Under the pieces are notes generated by a model. It saw only the letters and a program-made list of their open reading frames with translations, did no database searches and was not told the DNA's origin. Below, piece by piece: positions 8,441-16,720 of a DNA stretch of 60,813 nt. Location of the stretch: the NCBI GenBank assembly GCA_963617965.1, contig CAVEQO010000012.1, positions 1 through 60,813 on the forward strand, given 5' to 3'. Both the position numbers and the translations under genes were made by a program. This DNA is from UBA6382 sp963617965. GTDB taxonomy: Bacteria; Bacteroidota; Bacteroidia; Bacteroidales; Bacteroidaceae. Position 1 is the first letter of the stretch, and each line of letters starts with the position of its first letter.

Positions 8441-8476
8441 CAAAGGTAGGTGTTATCCTCTGAATTGCCAAACAAA
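8441..8476 (-). promoter_or_regulatory. Promoter of the MATE gene (-7 and -33 elements)
   Basis: The minus strand reads TACCTTTG at 8441-8448, and TTTG at 8469-8472 with a 20-nt spacer (a second TTTG overlaps at 8473-8476). This matches the Bacteroidota sigma-ABfr consensus well. It predicts a leader of about 135 nt that contains the hairpin at 8342-8386. Confidence 0.65.
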
Positions 8477-8551
8477 ACGGCGGCTTTTTGCGTTATGCCG
8501 CAGTCCCGTTTTTTGTGCCGCAAAAATCTGTCGTGAACCCGAAGAATTGAT

Positions 8552-8559
8552 TAACTTTG
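8552..8559 (+). promoter_or_regulatory. -7 box of the DUF5606 gene
   Basis: TAACTTTG, an exact TAnnTTTG match, 36 nt upstream of the ATG at 8595. A weak TCTG lies 20 nt further upstream. It faces away from the divergent MATE promoter about 100 bp to the left. Confidence 0.6.
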
Positions 8560-8594
8560 CTGAAGATTAACACTTAAAATCACCACGAACCATT

Positions 8595-9023
8595 ATGAAG
8601 CAGAATATTCTGGCCATTAGCGGCAAGCCCGGTTTGTACCTGTTGGTTGCGAGGGGCAACAGCACTGTCATTGTAGAAAGCATGGACGGGAGCAAGAAAC
8701 GTTTCAGCGTAGGTATGCGCGACCGTATCACTTCGCTCAACGACGTGTCGATATACACCGAAGACGAAGACGTGAAACTGACGGATGTGTTTGAGTCCAT
8801 GAAGAAGCACGAGGACGGCAAACCTGTGGCAATGGATGTCAAGAAAGCATCGAAGGACGAACTTGCTGACTATGTGGCGCAAGTGCTGCCCAACTTTGAC
8901 CGCGAGAGAGTCTATCCCAACGACATGAGGAAACTCATTGTGTGGTACAACATACTGGTGCAGAACGGCATTTCCGAGTTTGCTGACCCGGAAGAGGGTA
9001 GCGAGACTCCGGCGGAGGCGTGA
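8595..9023 (+). CDS. DUF5606 family protein
   Basis: A 142-residue acidic cytoplasmic protein found across Bacteroidota. Its first 45 residues (KQNILAISGKPGLYLLVARG and the following beta-rich stretch) match the DUF5606 N-terminal domain. The helical C-terminal half (around ELADYVAQVLPNFDRERVY and KLIVWYNIL) matches the companion domain of this family. The N-terminal domain has an SH3-like flavour (short strands, IVES, KRFSVG). The biochemical role is unknown. It has its own promoter and a strong terminator, so it is a single-gene transcript. No signal peptide or membrane segment is visible. Confidence 0.85.
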   Translation: MKQNILAISGKPGLYLLVARGNSTVIVESMDGSKKRFSVGMRDRITSLNDVSIYTEDEDVKLTDVFESMKKHEDGKPVAMDVKKASKDELADYVAQVLPNFDRERVYPNDMRKLIVWYNILVQNGISEFADPEEGSETPAEA

Positions 9024-9045
9024 CCCGGCAGGTATTCCGGCAAAC

Positions 9046-9090
9046 GCAAAACGGCCCGCAGAGCATTAAATGCTTTGCGGGCCGTTTTGC
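9046..9090. terminator. Bidirectional intrinsic terminator
   Basis: A 15-bp perfect stem (GCAAAACGGCCCGCA with its reverse complement at 9076-9090) continues inward through AGCATT/AATGCT. A-rich and T-rich flanks within the stem provide a U tract in either direction. It lies between the convergent DUF5606 gene (stop 9023) and the ACT-protein gene (stop 9113) and should end both transcripts. Confidence 0.85.
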
Positions 9091-9112
9091 TGTACGTGTG
9101 TAACCGTCTCTC

Positions 9113-9544
9113 CTATATGGCAAGTCTGTCCAGCTTGTCTTCGCTGATGAACTTGAGTGATTTCAGCGAAATGATTTCGCGCGCCTTTTCGGTGTCGTCG
9201 GTACGGAAGACAATGATACCCTTGCCGCTGACCAGAAAAGAGTACATGTAGCTGATGTTGATGCCGTTGCCGGTAAAGGCAGACAGGGCCATGGCGGCCT
9301 GTCCGGGGGTGTTGTCAAGTTCGATGGCGAACACGTCGCTCATCGTTACGCTCAGCCCCTGTGCGCGGAGCAGTTCGTATGCCCGCGAGGGATTGGAACA
9401 GATGATGCGGAAGATGCCGTATTCCACGGTATCGGAAATGGTGGAGGCTATAATCTGTATTCTGGCCTCCTTGAGGATGTCGAGCACCCGGAGCAGAGTG
9501 CCGTTCTTGTTCTCGATGAAGATGGAAAGCTGGTGTATAGTCAT
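9113..9544 (-). CDS. Double ACT-domain protein, likely amino-acid sensor
   Basis: 143 residues made of two ACT domains in tandem: MTIHQLSIFIENKNGTLLRV with TISDTVEYGIFRII, then DNTPGQAAMALSAFTGNGIN with GIIVFRTDD. ACT domains bind small ligands, mostly amino acids. No catalytic domain is attached. Such stand-alone ACT proteins are usually found directly downstream of phenylacetate-CoA ligase genes, as here (56-nt gap). It is the last gene of the IorAB/PaaK operon and probably senses an aromatic amino acid and modulates a partner enzyme. That role is inferred from context. Confidence 0.85.
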   Translation of the reverse strand: MTIHQLSIFIENKNGTLLRVLDILKEARIQIIASTISDTVEYGIFRIICSNPSRAYELLRAQGLSVTMSDVFAIELDNTPGQAAMALSAFTGNGINISYMYSFLVSGKGIIVFRTDDTEKAREIISLKSLKFISEDKLDRLAI

Positions 9545-9600
9545 GTCTGCGGATTTTTGGTGTATGCAAAAAAAACGTGCGGTTTCCTGTTACTGTCGCC

Positions 9601-10917
9601 TTACATGTAGACCTTGCGCCTGTCTACCACCCTCACGGCTTTGCCTTCGCTTACGGGAAGAGCCCCCTTGGGCACCAGCTTGACGTGCGGCGTGAGCAGG
9701 ATTTCGTCCTTGAGGGCGCGCGTGATGCTCTTTGTGAGCGACTGCAGCCGGGCGTAGTCATCGGTGAACATCTCGGCTATTTCCACCTCTACGGTCATGT
9801 TGTCATTGTCGTTGTCGGTGGTGAGCGTGATGAGATAGTTGTTGCTTAGTTCGGGGAATGACAGGAGAATCTTCTCTATCTGTATGGGGAAGATATTGAC
9901 CCCCCTTAGCACAATCATGTCATCGGAGCGGCCGCGCATACGGTCAAGCCTTACATGATTGCGACCGCATGGGCAGGTGCGGCCGAGGACACGGGTGAGG
10001 TCGCGCGTGCGGTAGCGCAGCAGCGGCATGGCCTCGCGGTTGAGCGTCGTAAGGACCAGTTCGCCGATTTCGCCGTCGGCTACGGGCTGCAGGGTCACAG
10101 GGTCTACTATTTCAACGATGTAGTAGTCTTCCCAGAAATGCATTCCGTTCTGTTCCGGGCATTCGAAGCCCACGCCCGGCCCGCACATCTCGCTCATGCC
10201 AAATGAATTATAGGCTTTTACGCCGAGCATCTGTTCTATGCGTCTGCGCTGTTCTTCGGAATGAGGCTCAGCACCGATGGCGAGGATTCTCAGTCTGGTG
10301 TCGCGGCGCGGGTCGACACCTGTTTCCCGCATCACTTCGTAGAGGCGGCTGACATACGACGGGATCGCATGGATTGCCGTGGTGCCGAAATCCCTGATGA
10401 ACTTTATCTGGCGCAGGGAGTTGCCGGCTGCGGCAGGCACAGTGAGTGCCCCGAGCCGCTCCGCTCCGTACTGGAATCCCAGTCCGCCGGTGAACATCCC
10501 GTAGCCGCTGGAATTCTGGAACACGTCGTCAGGGCGCAGTCCCACCATCCACAGGCAGCGTGCTACAGCGTTGGCCCATTCGTCTATGTCTTTCCGCGTG
10601 TGCAGTATCACCGTAGGATTGCCCGTGGTACCGCTGCTGGAATGCAGGCGTATGCATTGGCGCAACGGTACGGACGCCATTCCGAAAGGATAGGTGTCGC
10701 GCAGATCCTGTTTCGTGGTGAAAGGAATCCTATGCAGGTCGCCGAGCGACTTGATGTCATCGGGGCGGATGCCCGCTTCATCAAAACGCTTCTTGTAGAA
10801 AGGCGAGTTCATGCAGTGTCTGACGGTAGACTGTAGCCGGCTGAGTTGCAATGCCTCTATCTCCTGCCGGGACATGCATTCGTATTCGGGATGCAAAAAG
10901 GGTGACTGGTCGTTCAT
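9601..10917 (-). CDS. paaK: Phenylacetate-CoA ligase family protein (second copy)
   Basis: 438-residue AMP-forming aryl-acetate:CoA ligase of the PaaK type. Motifs: HSSSGTTGNPTV (nucleotide-binding loop), YNSFGMSEMCGPGV (adenine/aryl pocket), and RMRGRSDDMIVLRGVNIFPIQ leading into the PaaK C-terminal domain. A CxC zinc-like cluster (CPCGRNH) precedes the hinge. The ATG at 10917 (MNDQSPFLHPEYECM) fits the family; the upstream extension is unrelated. It is one of two PaaK-like genes in this operon, and the two are clearly diverged, which suggests different aryl acids (phenyl-, hydroxyphenyl- or indole-acetate). The substrate assignment is an inference. Confidence 0.88.
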   Translation of the reverse strand: MNDQSPFLHPEYECMSRQEIEALQLSRLQSTVRHCMNSPFYKKRFDEAGIRPDDIKSLGDLHRIPFTTKQDLRDTYPFGMASVPLRQCIRLHSSSGTTGNPTVILHTRKDIDEWANAVARCLWMVGLRPDDVFQNSSGYGMFTGGLGFQYGAERLGALTVPAAAGNSLRQIKFIRDFGTTAIHAIPSYVSRLYEVMRETGVDPRRDTRLRILAIGAEPHSEEQRRRIEQMLGVKAYNSFGMSEMCGPGVGFECPEQNGMHFWEDYYIVEIVDPVTLQPVADGEIGELVLTTLNREAMPLLRYRTRDLTRVLGRTCPCGRNHVRLDRMRGRSDDMIVLRGVNIFPIQIEKILLSFPELSNNYLITLTTDNDNDNMTVEVEIAEMFTDDYARLQSLTKSITRALKDEILLTPHVKLVPKGALPVSEGKAVRVVDRRKVYM

Positions 10918-10964
10918 TACGGTAGGGAGTTGTCGTGTTTTTCCTGAAATGCAGTATGATGCGT

Positions 10965-11759
10965 TCAGCAATGATACATTTTGCGGACTACATAGAGGGC
11001 GAACCTTGTGGGGAGCAGCCGCTGCAGCAGACACTCCACGTCGGACACGAAATCGGAAGTGTAGAACAGTCCGGCCCGCCGGCGTGTGGCAGCCTTGAAC
11101 ACTTTGCGTGCCACAGACACCGACGACAGCCCGTTGGCTTCGTCGCGTTCCATCTGGCTGATTGCGCCTTGCATGTGCGGGTAGATGTCGCTTCCGTTCA
11201 GGTTGGTGTTGCGCCGGAAATTGGTTTTCACGTCACCGGGCATGACCACAGTGACGGATATGCCCTGGACGTGCAGTTCGTTGCTCAGCGAGAAAGCCAA
11301 GGCGTTGATTGCGGCCTTGGTGGCGGAATACATGGACTGGAACGGGATGCCGAACACTGCCGCCATGGAACTGACAAAGACGATGCGCCCTTCCCCGCAT
11401 GATGCGCCGCCGGCCCTGAGCAATGGCAGAGCTGCCTGTATGACGCTCACGGGACCGAACGTGTTGACTTCGAACTGGTGAAGCATATCCTCCATGTCGG
11501 TGTGCTCAACGGAGCCGGCGATGCCCATGCCGGCACACAGGATGAGGATGTCTATATGGGAATGTTGCCGGGAGATCGTTCCGAAAGCCTGCGAGACCGC
11601 AGCCTGTTGCGTGATGTCGCAAGGGATGTGGACAACGCCGTCCTGCGGCTTGTCGGAGCGGGACAGATCGTAGACTGTATCGCCGCACCGGGCGAACATG
11701 GCGGCTGTGTCGCGGCCTATGCCCGATGATGCGCCTGTGATGACAACTGTTCTTGGCAT
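10965..11759 (-). CDS. Short-chain dehydrogenase/reductase (SDR)
   Basis: Classical SDR of 264 residues. TGASSGIG near residue 8 binds NAD(P), Ser131 and YSATK (Tyr144, Lys148) form the catalytic triad, and CAGMG stands where most relatives have NAG. MPGDVKTNF follows the active site as usual. The last 50 residues (ARKVFKAATRRRAGLFYTSD and a hydrophobic tail) resemble SDRs that associate with membranes and act on lipids or sterols. The gene lies 11 nt after the aminotransferase gene and before PaaK-2, so it is co-transcribed. The substrate is unknown and may be unrelated to the aromatic pathway. Confidence 0.85.
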   Translation of the reverse strand: MPRTVVITGASSGIGRDTAAMFARCGDTVYDLSRSDKPQDGVVHIPCDITQQAAVSQAFGTISRQHSHIDILILCAGMGIAGSVEHTDMEDMLHQFEVNTFGPVSVIQAALPLLRAGGASCGEGRIVFVSSMAAVFGIPFQSMYSATKAAINALAFSLSNELHVQGISVTVVMPGDVKTNFRRNTNLNGSDIYPHMQGAISQMERDEANGLSSVSVARKVFKAATRRRAGLFYTSDFVSDVECLLQRLLPTRFALYVVRKMYHC

Positions 11760-11770
11760 GGCGATTATGA

Positions 11771-13096
11771 TTATACTGTTTTGCTGTTGTAGGGGTGATC
11801 CTGACGGAAAGCTCTCATCCGTTCTTCAAGCACGGGATAGAGGTCTTCCCTCATTCTTGAGGTACAGGCCCGCACGCCGGGTCTGCCGGAGCCGGTAGTG
11901 TCGAGGTTGATGCTGCTCACTCCATAGTGTATGAGTTCTGTCACGAGCTGCCCGCCCGTCAGCCCGGGATAGCTGAGCGAGAAGAAGAACCCGTCGCCAA
12001 TCTCTTCGGTGACATCTTTGGGATACGTAATGGTGAACCCGTTGTCGAGGAAAATCTTCTTCATCTTCTTTGCACGGACAGCATATTCCCTGGTGTCGGC
12101 CACGAAATTTATCTTGCCTTCACAGCTGAGCCTGAGCATTTCGGCGTAGCCGTACTGTGTCGACGAAGTGCAGCCGCTGGTTATCATATACTGTATGCTG
12201 GCAATGAAAGTCGGGCCGAAGATTCCGGAGTCATGATACCGTTCTGCAAAAGCCGGGAAATGGCGGTCGAAGAGACGGTCGCTGATGCACACCAGAGCCA
12301 TGCGCTGTCCGGCATACGAGAAGATCTTGCTGGAACTGAGCATGAGGATGTAGTTGTCGGTATAGCGTGCCACGGTGCGCACGTAGGGCGGCTCGTAAGG
12401 ATGGGAGAGGTCGCGGCGGTTGTCCATGGCGAAATAGGCGAGGTCTTCCATTACGATGGCATCGTGTCTGGTGGCCAGTTCCCCGACAATCTCCAGTTCC
12501 TCCTCCTCAAGCGAAATCCACGCCGGGTTGTTCGGGTTGCTGTAGACGATGGCGGCAACATCGTCATCCTTGAGTTCTTCCTCCAGTTTCGCCCGCAGAG
12601 CCTGGCCGCGGAACGGGTAGATGTCAAACTCCTTCCATTCGATGCCGAGGATTCTCAGTTGGCTCTTCTGAATGGGGAATCCCGGGTCGATAAACAGAAC
12701 CTTGTTTCTGGTTTTGTCGCGCTGGCAACAGGCTATGAACGAGCCGAAACTGCCCGCCACACTCCCGACGGTAGGAATGCAGGCGCGCGGCGTGATGTCG
12801 ATGTTGATGAAAGCCTTGACAAAGTCGCTGGCTGCGTCTTTCACCTCTTTCACGCCTGCTGCGGCAGGATACTGGCTGACTATTCCGCTGTCGAGGGCAC
12901 GCTTCTCGGCCTCTATGCCATAGTGGTTTGCTGGCAGCCCGGGACTGCCCTGGTCCATTCTTATGAACGGAATGCCGGTCTTCTGTTCCAGATATTGCGC
13001 TACCAGCAGTGTTTCGCCAATGGTGGCATGACTCAGGTCGGCCACGCAGCCGGCTTCGGCCGCCTCGGCTACGAGTTCGTCAGAGAAAATCTTCAT
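11771..13096 (-). CDS. PLP-dependent aminotransferase, class I/II fold
   Basis: Fold-type I aminotransferase of 441 residues. Visible: the cofactor-binding SNPNNP (186-191), the Asp/Tyr pair in MEDLAYF (Asp218, Tyr221), the Schiff-base lysine in SSSKIFSYAGQR (Lys257), and SGRPGVRAC near the end for substrate carboxylate binding. It sits between the two PaaK genes and behind iorAB, so its keto acid partner is probably an aryl pyruvate (phenylpyruvate, hydroxyphenylpyruvate or indolepyruvate). With the omega-amidase-like gene at the head of the operon, glutamine is a plausible amino donor. Exact specificity is inferred. Confidence 0.85.
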   Translation of the reverse strand: MKIFSDELVAEAAEAGCVADLSHATIGETLLVAQYLEQKTGIPFIRMDQGSPGLPANHYGIEAEKRALDSGIVSQYPAAAGVKEVKDAASDFVKAFINIDITPRACIPTVGSVAGSFGSFIACCQRDKTRNKVLFIDPGFPIQKSQLRILGIEWKEFDIYPFRGQALRAKLEEELKDDDVAAIVYSNPNNPAWISLEEEELEIVGELATRHDAIVMEDLAYFAMDNRRDLSHPYEPPYVRTVARYTDNYILMLSSSKIFSYAGQRMALVCISDRLFDRHFPAFAERYHDSGIFGPTFIASIQYMITSGCTSSTQYGYAEMLRLSCEGKINFVADTREYAVRAKKMKKIFLDNGFTITYPKDVTEEIGDGFFFSLSYPGLTGGQLVTELIHYGVSSINLDTTGSGRPGVRACTSRMREDLYPVLEERMRAFRQDHPYNSKTV

Positions 13097-13131
13097 TGTT
13101 CGGGTGTGTTGTGTGTGAAGCGTCTGTGCTG

Positions 13132-14439
13132 TCAGTTGTGGAAATTGCGTTTGTCAAGCACGTGCTTGGCCTTGCCCATGGAACGCTCTATGCCGAAAGG
13201 CGGCAGGATGTGTATGTTTGGCTTGATGCCCACAAGCGACACGATGCGGTCGTAGAGAGGCTTGATGAACGGCATCTGCTCCTTGGGACTTGCACTGAAA
13301 TATTCCTTGCGGAGTTCCACGTCAAGGTCAAAGGTGTCTTCGTTGTTGAAACGGTCTACCGTGATGAAATAGTATGGCGTGAAAGCCGGGAATTCTGTCA
13401 GCACGGTTTCAATTTGCGAGGGGAACACGTTGACTCCGCGGATAATCATCATGTCATCAGACCGTCCGAGGATGCGGTCCATCCTTACTGCCGTTCTGCC
13501 ACATTCGCATTTGTCATATATGAGGCGCGTCAGGTCGCGCGTGCGATAGCGCAGTATCGGCATGGCTTCTTTGCAGAGCGAAGTGAACACCAGTTCACCG
13601 AACTCGCCCGGGGCGCACGGTTCAAGGGTGTCAGGGTTGATTATTTCAGGGTAGAACATGTCTTCCCACAGGTGGGTGCCGTTCTGGCATTCGCATTCGC
13701 CCCCAACGCCGGGACCGCACATCTCTGTCAGCCCGTATATGTCGTAGGCCTTGATGTGTAGCTTTTCCTCAAGTTCCTTGCGCATGCCCTCTGTCCATGG
13801 CTCCGCACCGAAGAAGCCGGCACGCAGTTTCATATTGTCGATGCTTGCCTTGCCGGACTGGTGTATGGCCTCTGCCAGACGCAGGGCATATGACGGAGTG
13901 CAGGCAAGAACGGTAGTCCCGAAGTCCTGCATGAGCATAATCTGCTTCTCGGTATTGCCTGCAGAGGTGGGCAGCTGTGTCGCTCCCAGAAGCGCGGCCC
14001 CGTCGTGTGCTCCCAGTCCCCCGGTGAACAGCCCGTAGCCGTAGCTCACCTGAACAGTGTCGCTCTTTCCGACATTGCCCGCCGACATGACGCGCGCCAC
14101 TCCCTCCGCCCACATGGCGAGGTCATTGCGCGTGTATGTTCCTACCACGGGTTTGCCAGTGGTGCCGCTTGAGGCGTGAATGCGCGCCACGTCCTCCTTT
14201 GGCACAGCCTGCAGACCGAAAGGGTATTCGTCGCGCAGGTCTGTCTTGGTGGTAAAGGGCAGTTTGACAATGTCGTCAACGGATTTTATATCTTCAGGCC
14301 TGATACCGCGGGCTTCCATCTTCTTGCGGTAGAACGGCACTCTTTCGTAGCATATCCTTACGGTTTTCCGCAGTCTCTCGCTTTGCAGGACACGCATGTC
14401 GCTGCGTTCCATGCATTCCATCTTGGGATTGAAAATCAT
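13132..14439 (-). CDS. paaK: Phenylacetate-CoA ligase family protein (first copy)
   Basis: 435-residue PaaK-type ligase. Motifs: HASSGTTGKPVVGTYT, the stretch YDIYGLTEMCGPGVGGEC, a four-Cys-like patch (YDKCECGRT), and RILGRSDDMMIIRGVNVFPSQIE. It catalyses aryl-acetate + ATP + CoA to aryl-acetyl-CoA + AMP + PPi. It lies 41 nt after iorB, as is common for PaaK/IorAB pairs: IorAB uses or makes the same aryl-acetyl-CoA. Compared with the second copy it differs over most of its length outside the motifs, so it is an old duplication or separate recruitment. Confidence 0.9.
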   Translation of the reverse strand: MIFNPKMECMERSDMRVLQSERLRKTVRICYERVPFYRKKMEARGIRPEDIKSVDDIVKLPFTTKTDLRDEYPFGLQAVPKEDVARIHASSGTTGKPVVGTYTRNDLAMWAEGVARVMSAGNVGKSDTVQVSYGYGLFTGGLGAHDGAALLGATQLPTSAGNTEKQIMLMQDFGTTVLACTPSYALRLAEAIHQSGKASIDNMKLRAGFFGAEPWTEGMRKELEEKLHIKAYDIYGLTEMCGPGVGGECECQNGTHLWEDMFYPEIINPDTLEPCAPGEFGELVFTSLCKEAMPILRYRTRDLTRLIYDKCECGRTAVRMDRILGRSDDMMIIRGVNVFPSQIETVLTEFPAFTPYYFITVDRFNNEDTFDLDVELRKEYFSASPKEQMPFIKPLYDRIVSLVGIKPNIHILPPFGIERSMGKAKHVLDKRNFHN

Positions 14440-14480
14440 GATGTGGTCGTGTGTGTGGCCAGATAGAGTCTGTGCTTGTG

Positions 14481-15059
14481 TTATCTTGAGATTGTCTGCA
14501 GTCCTTGGTCAAAAGCCTTGACATTGGCCGTCACTATGTCTTCACCCTTGCGTGCGAAGACCGTGGCTATGGCCTGCCGCAGCTGGTCGGGCGTGATGAT
14601 GTCCAGATAGGCGGCGGCCATGCCGAGCAGTACCATATTGGCTCCGCGCGGGTTGCCGGTGTCTTTGGCTACGGTTTCTATGTCCAGTTTCTCTACCGAC
14701 GGCAGGGAGTCGAGCTCTGCATTGAGGTCGTCGAGGTCAGGGTAGTTGGGGATATTGACGAATGGTTTGCTGCTTGTCACGACTGTTCCGTTGGCGGCAA
14801 GATACGGCAGATAGCGCAGGGCCTCCATCGGTTCCATTGAAATGACGAGGTCTGTTTCTCCTTCCGGGATGAGGTCCGAGTAGATGGGTTCGGTCGACAG
14901 GCGCAGGTTTGACTGTACATCGCCGCCCCTTTGGCTCATTCCGTGAACTTCGGCCTGCTTGAGGTTTACTCCCGCTTTAGTGGCGGCTTCACCGATGATG
15001 GTGGCGATAGACAGGATGCCCTGTCCTCCCACACCGCATAATATTATGTCTTTTTTCAT
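14481..15059 (-). CDS. iorB: Indolepyruvate ferredoxin oxidoreductase beta subunit
   Basis: 192-residue gamma-domain subunit of the 2-oxoacid:ferredoxin oxidoreductase family. It begins MKKDIILCGVGGQGILSIA, and has QAEVHGMSQRGGDVQSNLRL, both diagnostic. With IorA it interconverts aryl pyruvate + CoA and aryl-acetyl-CoA + CO2 using ferredoxin. The ATG at 15059 was chosen over upstream in-frame codons since the family starts right at KKDI. It starts 34 nt after the iorA stop. Confidence 0.92.
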   Translation of the reverse strand: MKKDIILCGVGGQGILSIATIIGEAATKAGVNLKQAEVHGMSQRGGDVQSNLRLSTEPIYSDLIPEGETDLVISMEPMEALRYLPYLAANGTVVTSSKPFVNIPNYPDLDDLNAELDSLPSVEKLDIETVAKDTGNPRGANMVLLGMAAAYLDIITPDQLRQAIATVFARKGEDIVTANVKAFDQGLQTISR

Positions 15060-15093
15060 TTTTTTTCTGTCTGTGTGTTTTGTTGCTGACGGA

Positions 15094-16683
15094 TTACTTT
15101 GCGTGGTTTCTTGCCTGACGTGCATGCCGCGCGGCAGTCTGTATACATTCCCTGCGGGGTATTATCACGCTTACCCCGCGATATTCCATTTCCTCGCGTA
15201 TGAGTTGTGCGATGGCAGGGATGTTCTTTGGCAAAGGTGTCACCACATGCAGGTGGTCGGGGTCAAGTCCCAGTCCCAGACAGATGGCCTCGTATTTGTT
15301 CAGACCAGCGGAGTCCTGTCCGCCCGTCATTCCCGTGGTGAGATTGTCGCTGATGATGACGGTGATGTCGGCGTTTTCGTTGATGGCATCAAGCAGTCCC
15401 GTCATTCCGCTGTGGGTGAAAGTACTGTCGCCAATGACAGCTATGGCGGGATGCAGTCCCGCATCGGCAGCTCCCTTTGCCATGGTGATGCTGGCCCCCA
15501 TGTCCACGCAGCTGGCCAGAGCCTTGAACGGCGGCAGTGCGCCGAGCGTATAGCAGCCGATGTCACCGAACACGCGGGCGTCGGGATATTCCTCGATGAT
15601 TTTTACCAATGCGCCGTAAACGTCGCGGTGTCCGCAGCCCTGACACAGTTGTGGCGGCCGCGGTGCGAGGTTCTTGGCAGTGCCGCATCCCGGTTTTGGA
15701 GTTGCACCGAGTGCCGAGGCCACGTTGTCGGGGGTCAGTTCACCGGTACGCGGCAGATGACCGGTCAGGCGCCCAGTCACCTTGTAGTCGGCGCCGAGCA
15801 GTTTGCGCACCTCTTCTTCAACCACAGGCTGTCCGTCTTCCACCACAAGTAGCGAATCGCACTGCGAGGCGATTTCCCTGATGGCTTCCGCAGGCAGGGG
15901 ATATTGTGAAATCTTGAGAATGTTTCCGTCATCGCCTGTCGTTTCCTTTACATAATTGTAGGCAATGCCGCAGGCCAGAATTCCGAGTTTGCTGTCGGTC
16001 TTTTCCCGTTTGTTGAAGGGAGAATTTTCCGAGGCCTTGACCATGTCTGTCTGTTTGCCGATGAGGTCTGTATACCGTTTGCGTGCCATGGCAGGCAACA
16101 GCACCCACCGCTCATTGCTGATGTTGAGAGGATTCTGCGATACCGGTGTCCCTGTCTCCACGGCTGCACGGCTGTGTGCCAGCCGGGTCACGATGCGCAG
16201 CATGACCGGCACTTTGAGTTCTTCCGACAGGCTGAACGCTGCCTTTGTCATGTCATAGGCTTCCTGCTGGTTGCTCGGTTCCATTACCGGAATCAGGGCA
16301 AACTTGGCGTAGAAGCGGCTGTCCTGCTCGTTCTGGCTGGAGTGCATGGAGGGATCATCGGCGGCGAGCACAACCAGACCGCCGTTGACTCCGGTTATGG
16401 CACTGTTGACAAAAGCGTCGGCGCAGACATTCATGCCCACGTGTTTCATGCACACGAGGGCACGCTTGCCGGCATAGCTCATGCCCAGAGCGGCTTCCAT
16501 GGCCGTTTTTTCGTTGGTACACCACCGCGAGTGTATGCCCCTCTGAGTGGCGATGTCGCTGTTTTGTATGAATTCAGTGATTTCGGTGCTTGGAGTGCCC
16601 GGATAGGCATACACTCCGCTGAGTCCAGCGTGTATGGCTCCAAGGGCAATGGCTTCGTCGCCAAGCAAAAGTTGTTTTTCCAT
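15094..16683 (-). CDS. iorA: Indolepyruvate ferredoxin oxidoreductase alpha subunit, short form
   Basis: 529 residues with the fused pyrimidine-binding and TPP-binding domains of IorA: LLLGDEAIALGAIHAGLSGV and YPGTPSTEITE at the N-terminus, then QLCQGCGHRDVYGAL, FGDIGCYTLG and VIGDSTFTHSGMTGL for thiamine diphosphate and Mg. Archaeal and many bacterial IorA proteins carry a C-terminal 2x[4Fe-4S] ferredoxin domain with CxxCxxC clusters. Here the protein ends shortly after IIPRRECIQTAAR and has no such cluster. Electrons must therefore pass directly between TPP chemistry and an external ferredoxin. I believe this short form is usual in Bacteroidota. Confidence 0.9.
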   Translation of the reverse strand: MEKQLLLGDEAIALGAIHAGLSGVYAYPGTPSTEITEFIQNSDIATQRGIHSRWCTNEKTAMEAALGMSYAGKRALVCMKHVGMNVCADAFVNSAITGVNGGLVVLAADDPSMHSSQNEQDSRFYAKFALIPVMEPSNQQEAYDMTKAAFSLSEELKVPVMLRIVTRLAHSRAAVETGTPVSQNPLNISNERWVLLPAMARKRYTDLIGKQTDMVKASENSPFNKREKTDSKLGILACGIAYNYVKETTGDDGNILKISQYPLPAEAIREIASQCDSLLVVEDGQPVVEEEVRKLLGADYKVTGRLTGHLPRTGELTPDNVASALGATPKPGCGTAKNLAPRPPQLCQGCGHRDVYGALVKIIEEYPDARVFGDIGCYTLGALPPFKALASCVDMGASITMAKGAADAGLHPAIAVIGDSTFTHSGMTGLLDAINENADITVIISDNLTTGMTGGQDSAGLNKYEAICLGLGLDPDHLHVVTPLPKNIPAIAQLIREEMEYRGVSVIIPRRECIQTAARHARQARNHAK

Positions 16684-16720
16684 TATCGTGTCAAAAAATA
16701 TGTTTGTCCAAAGGGTTTGG

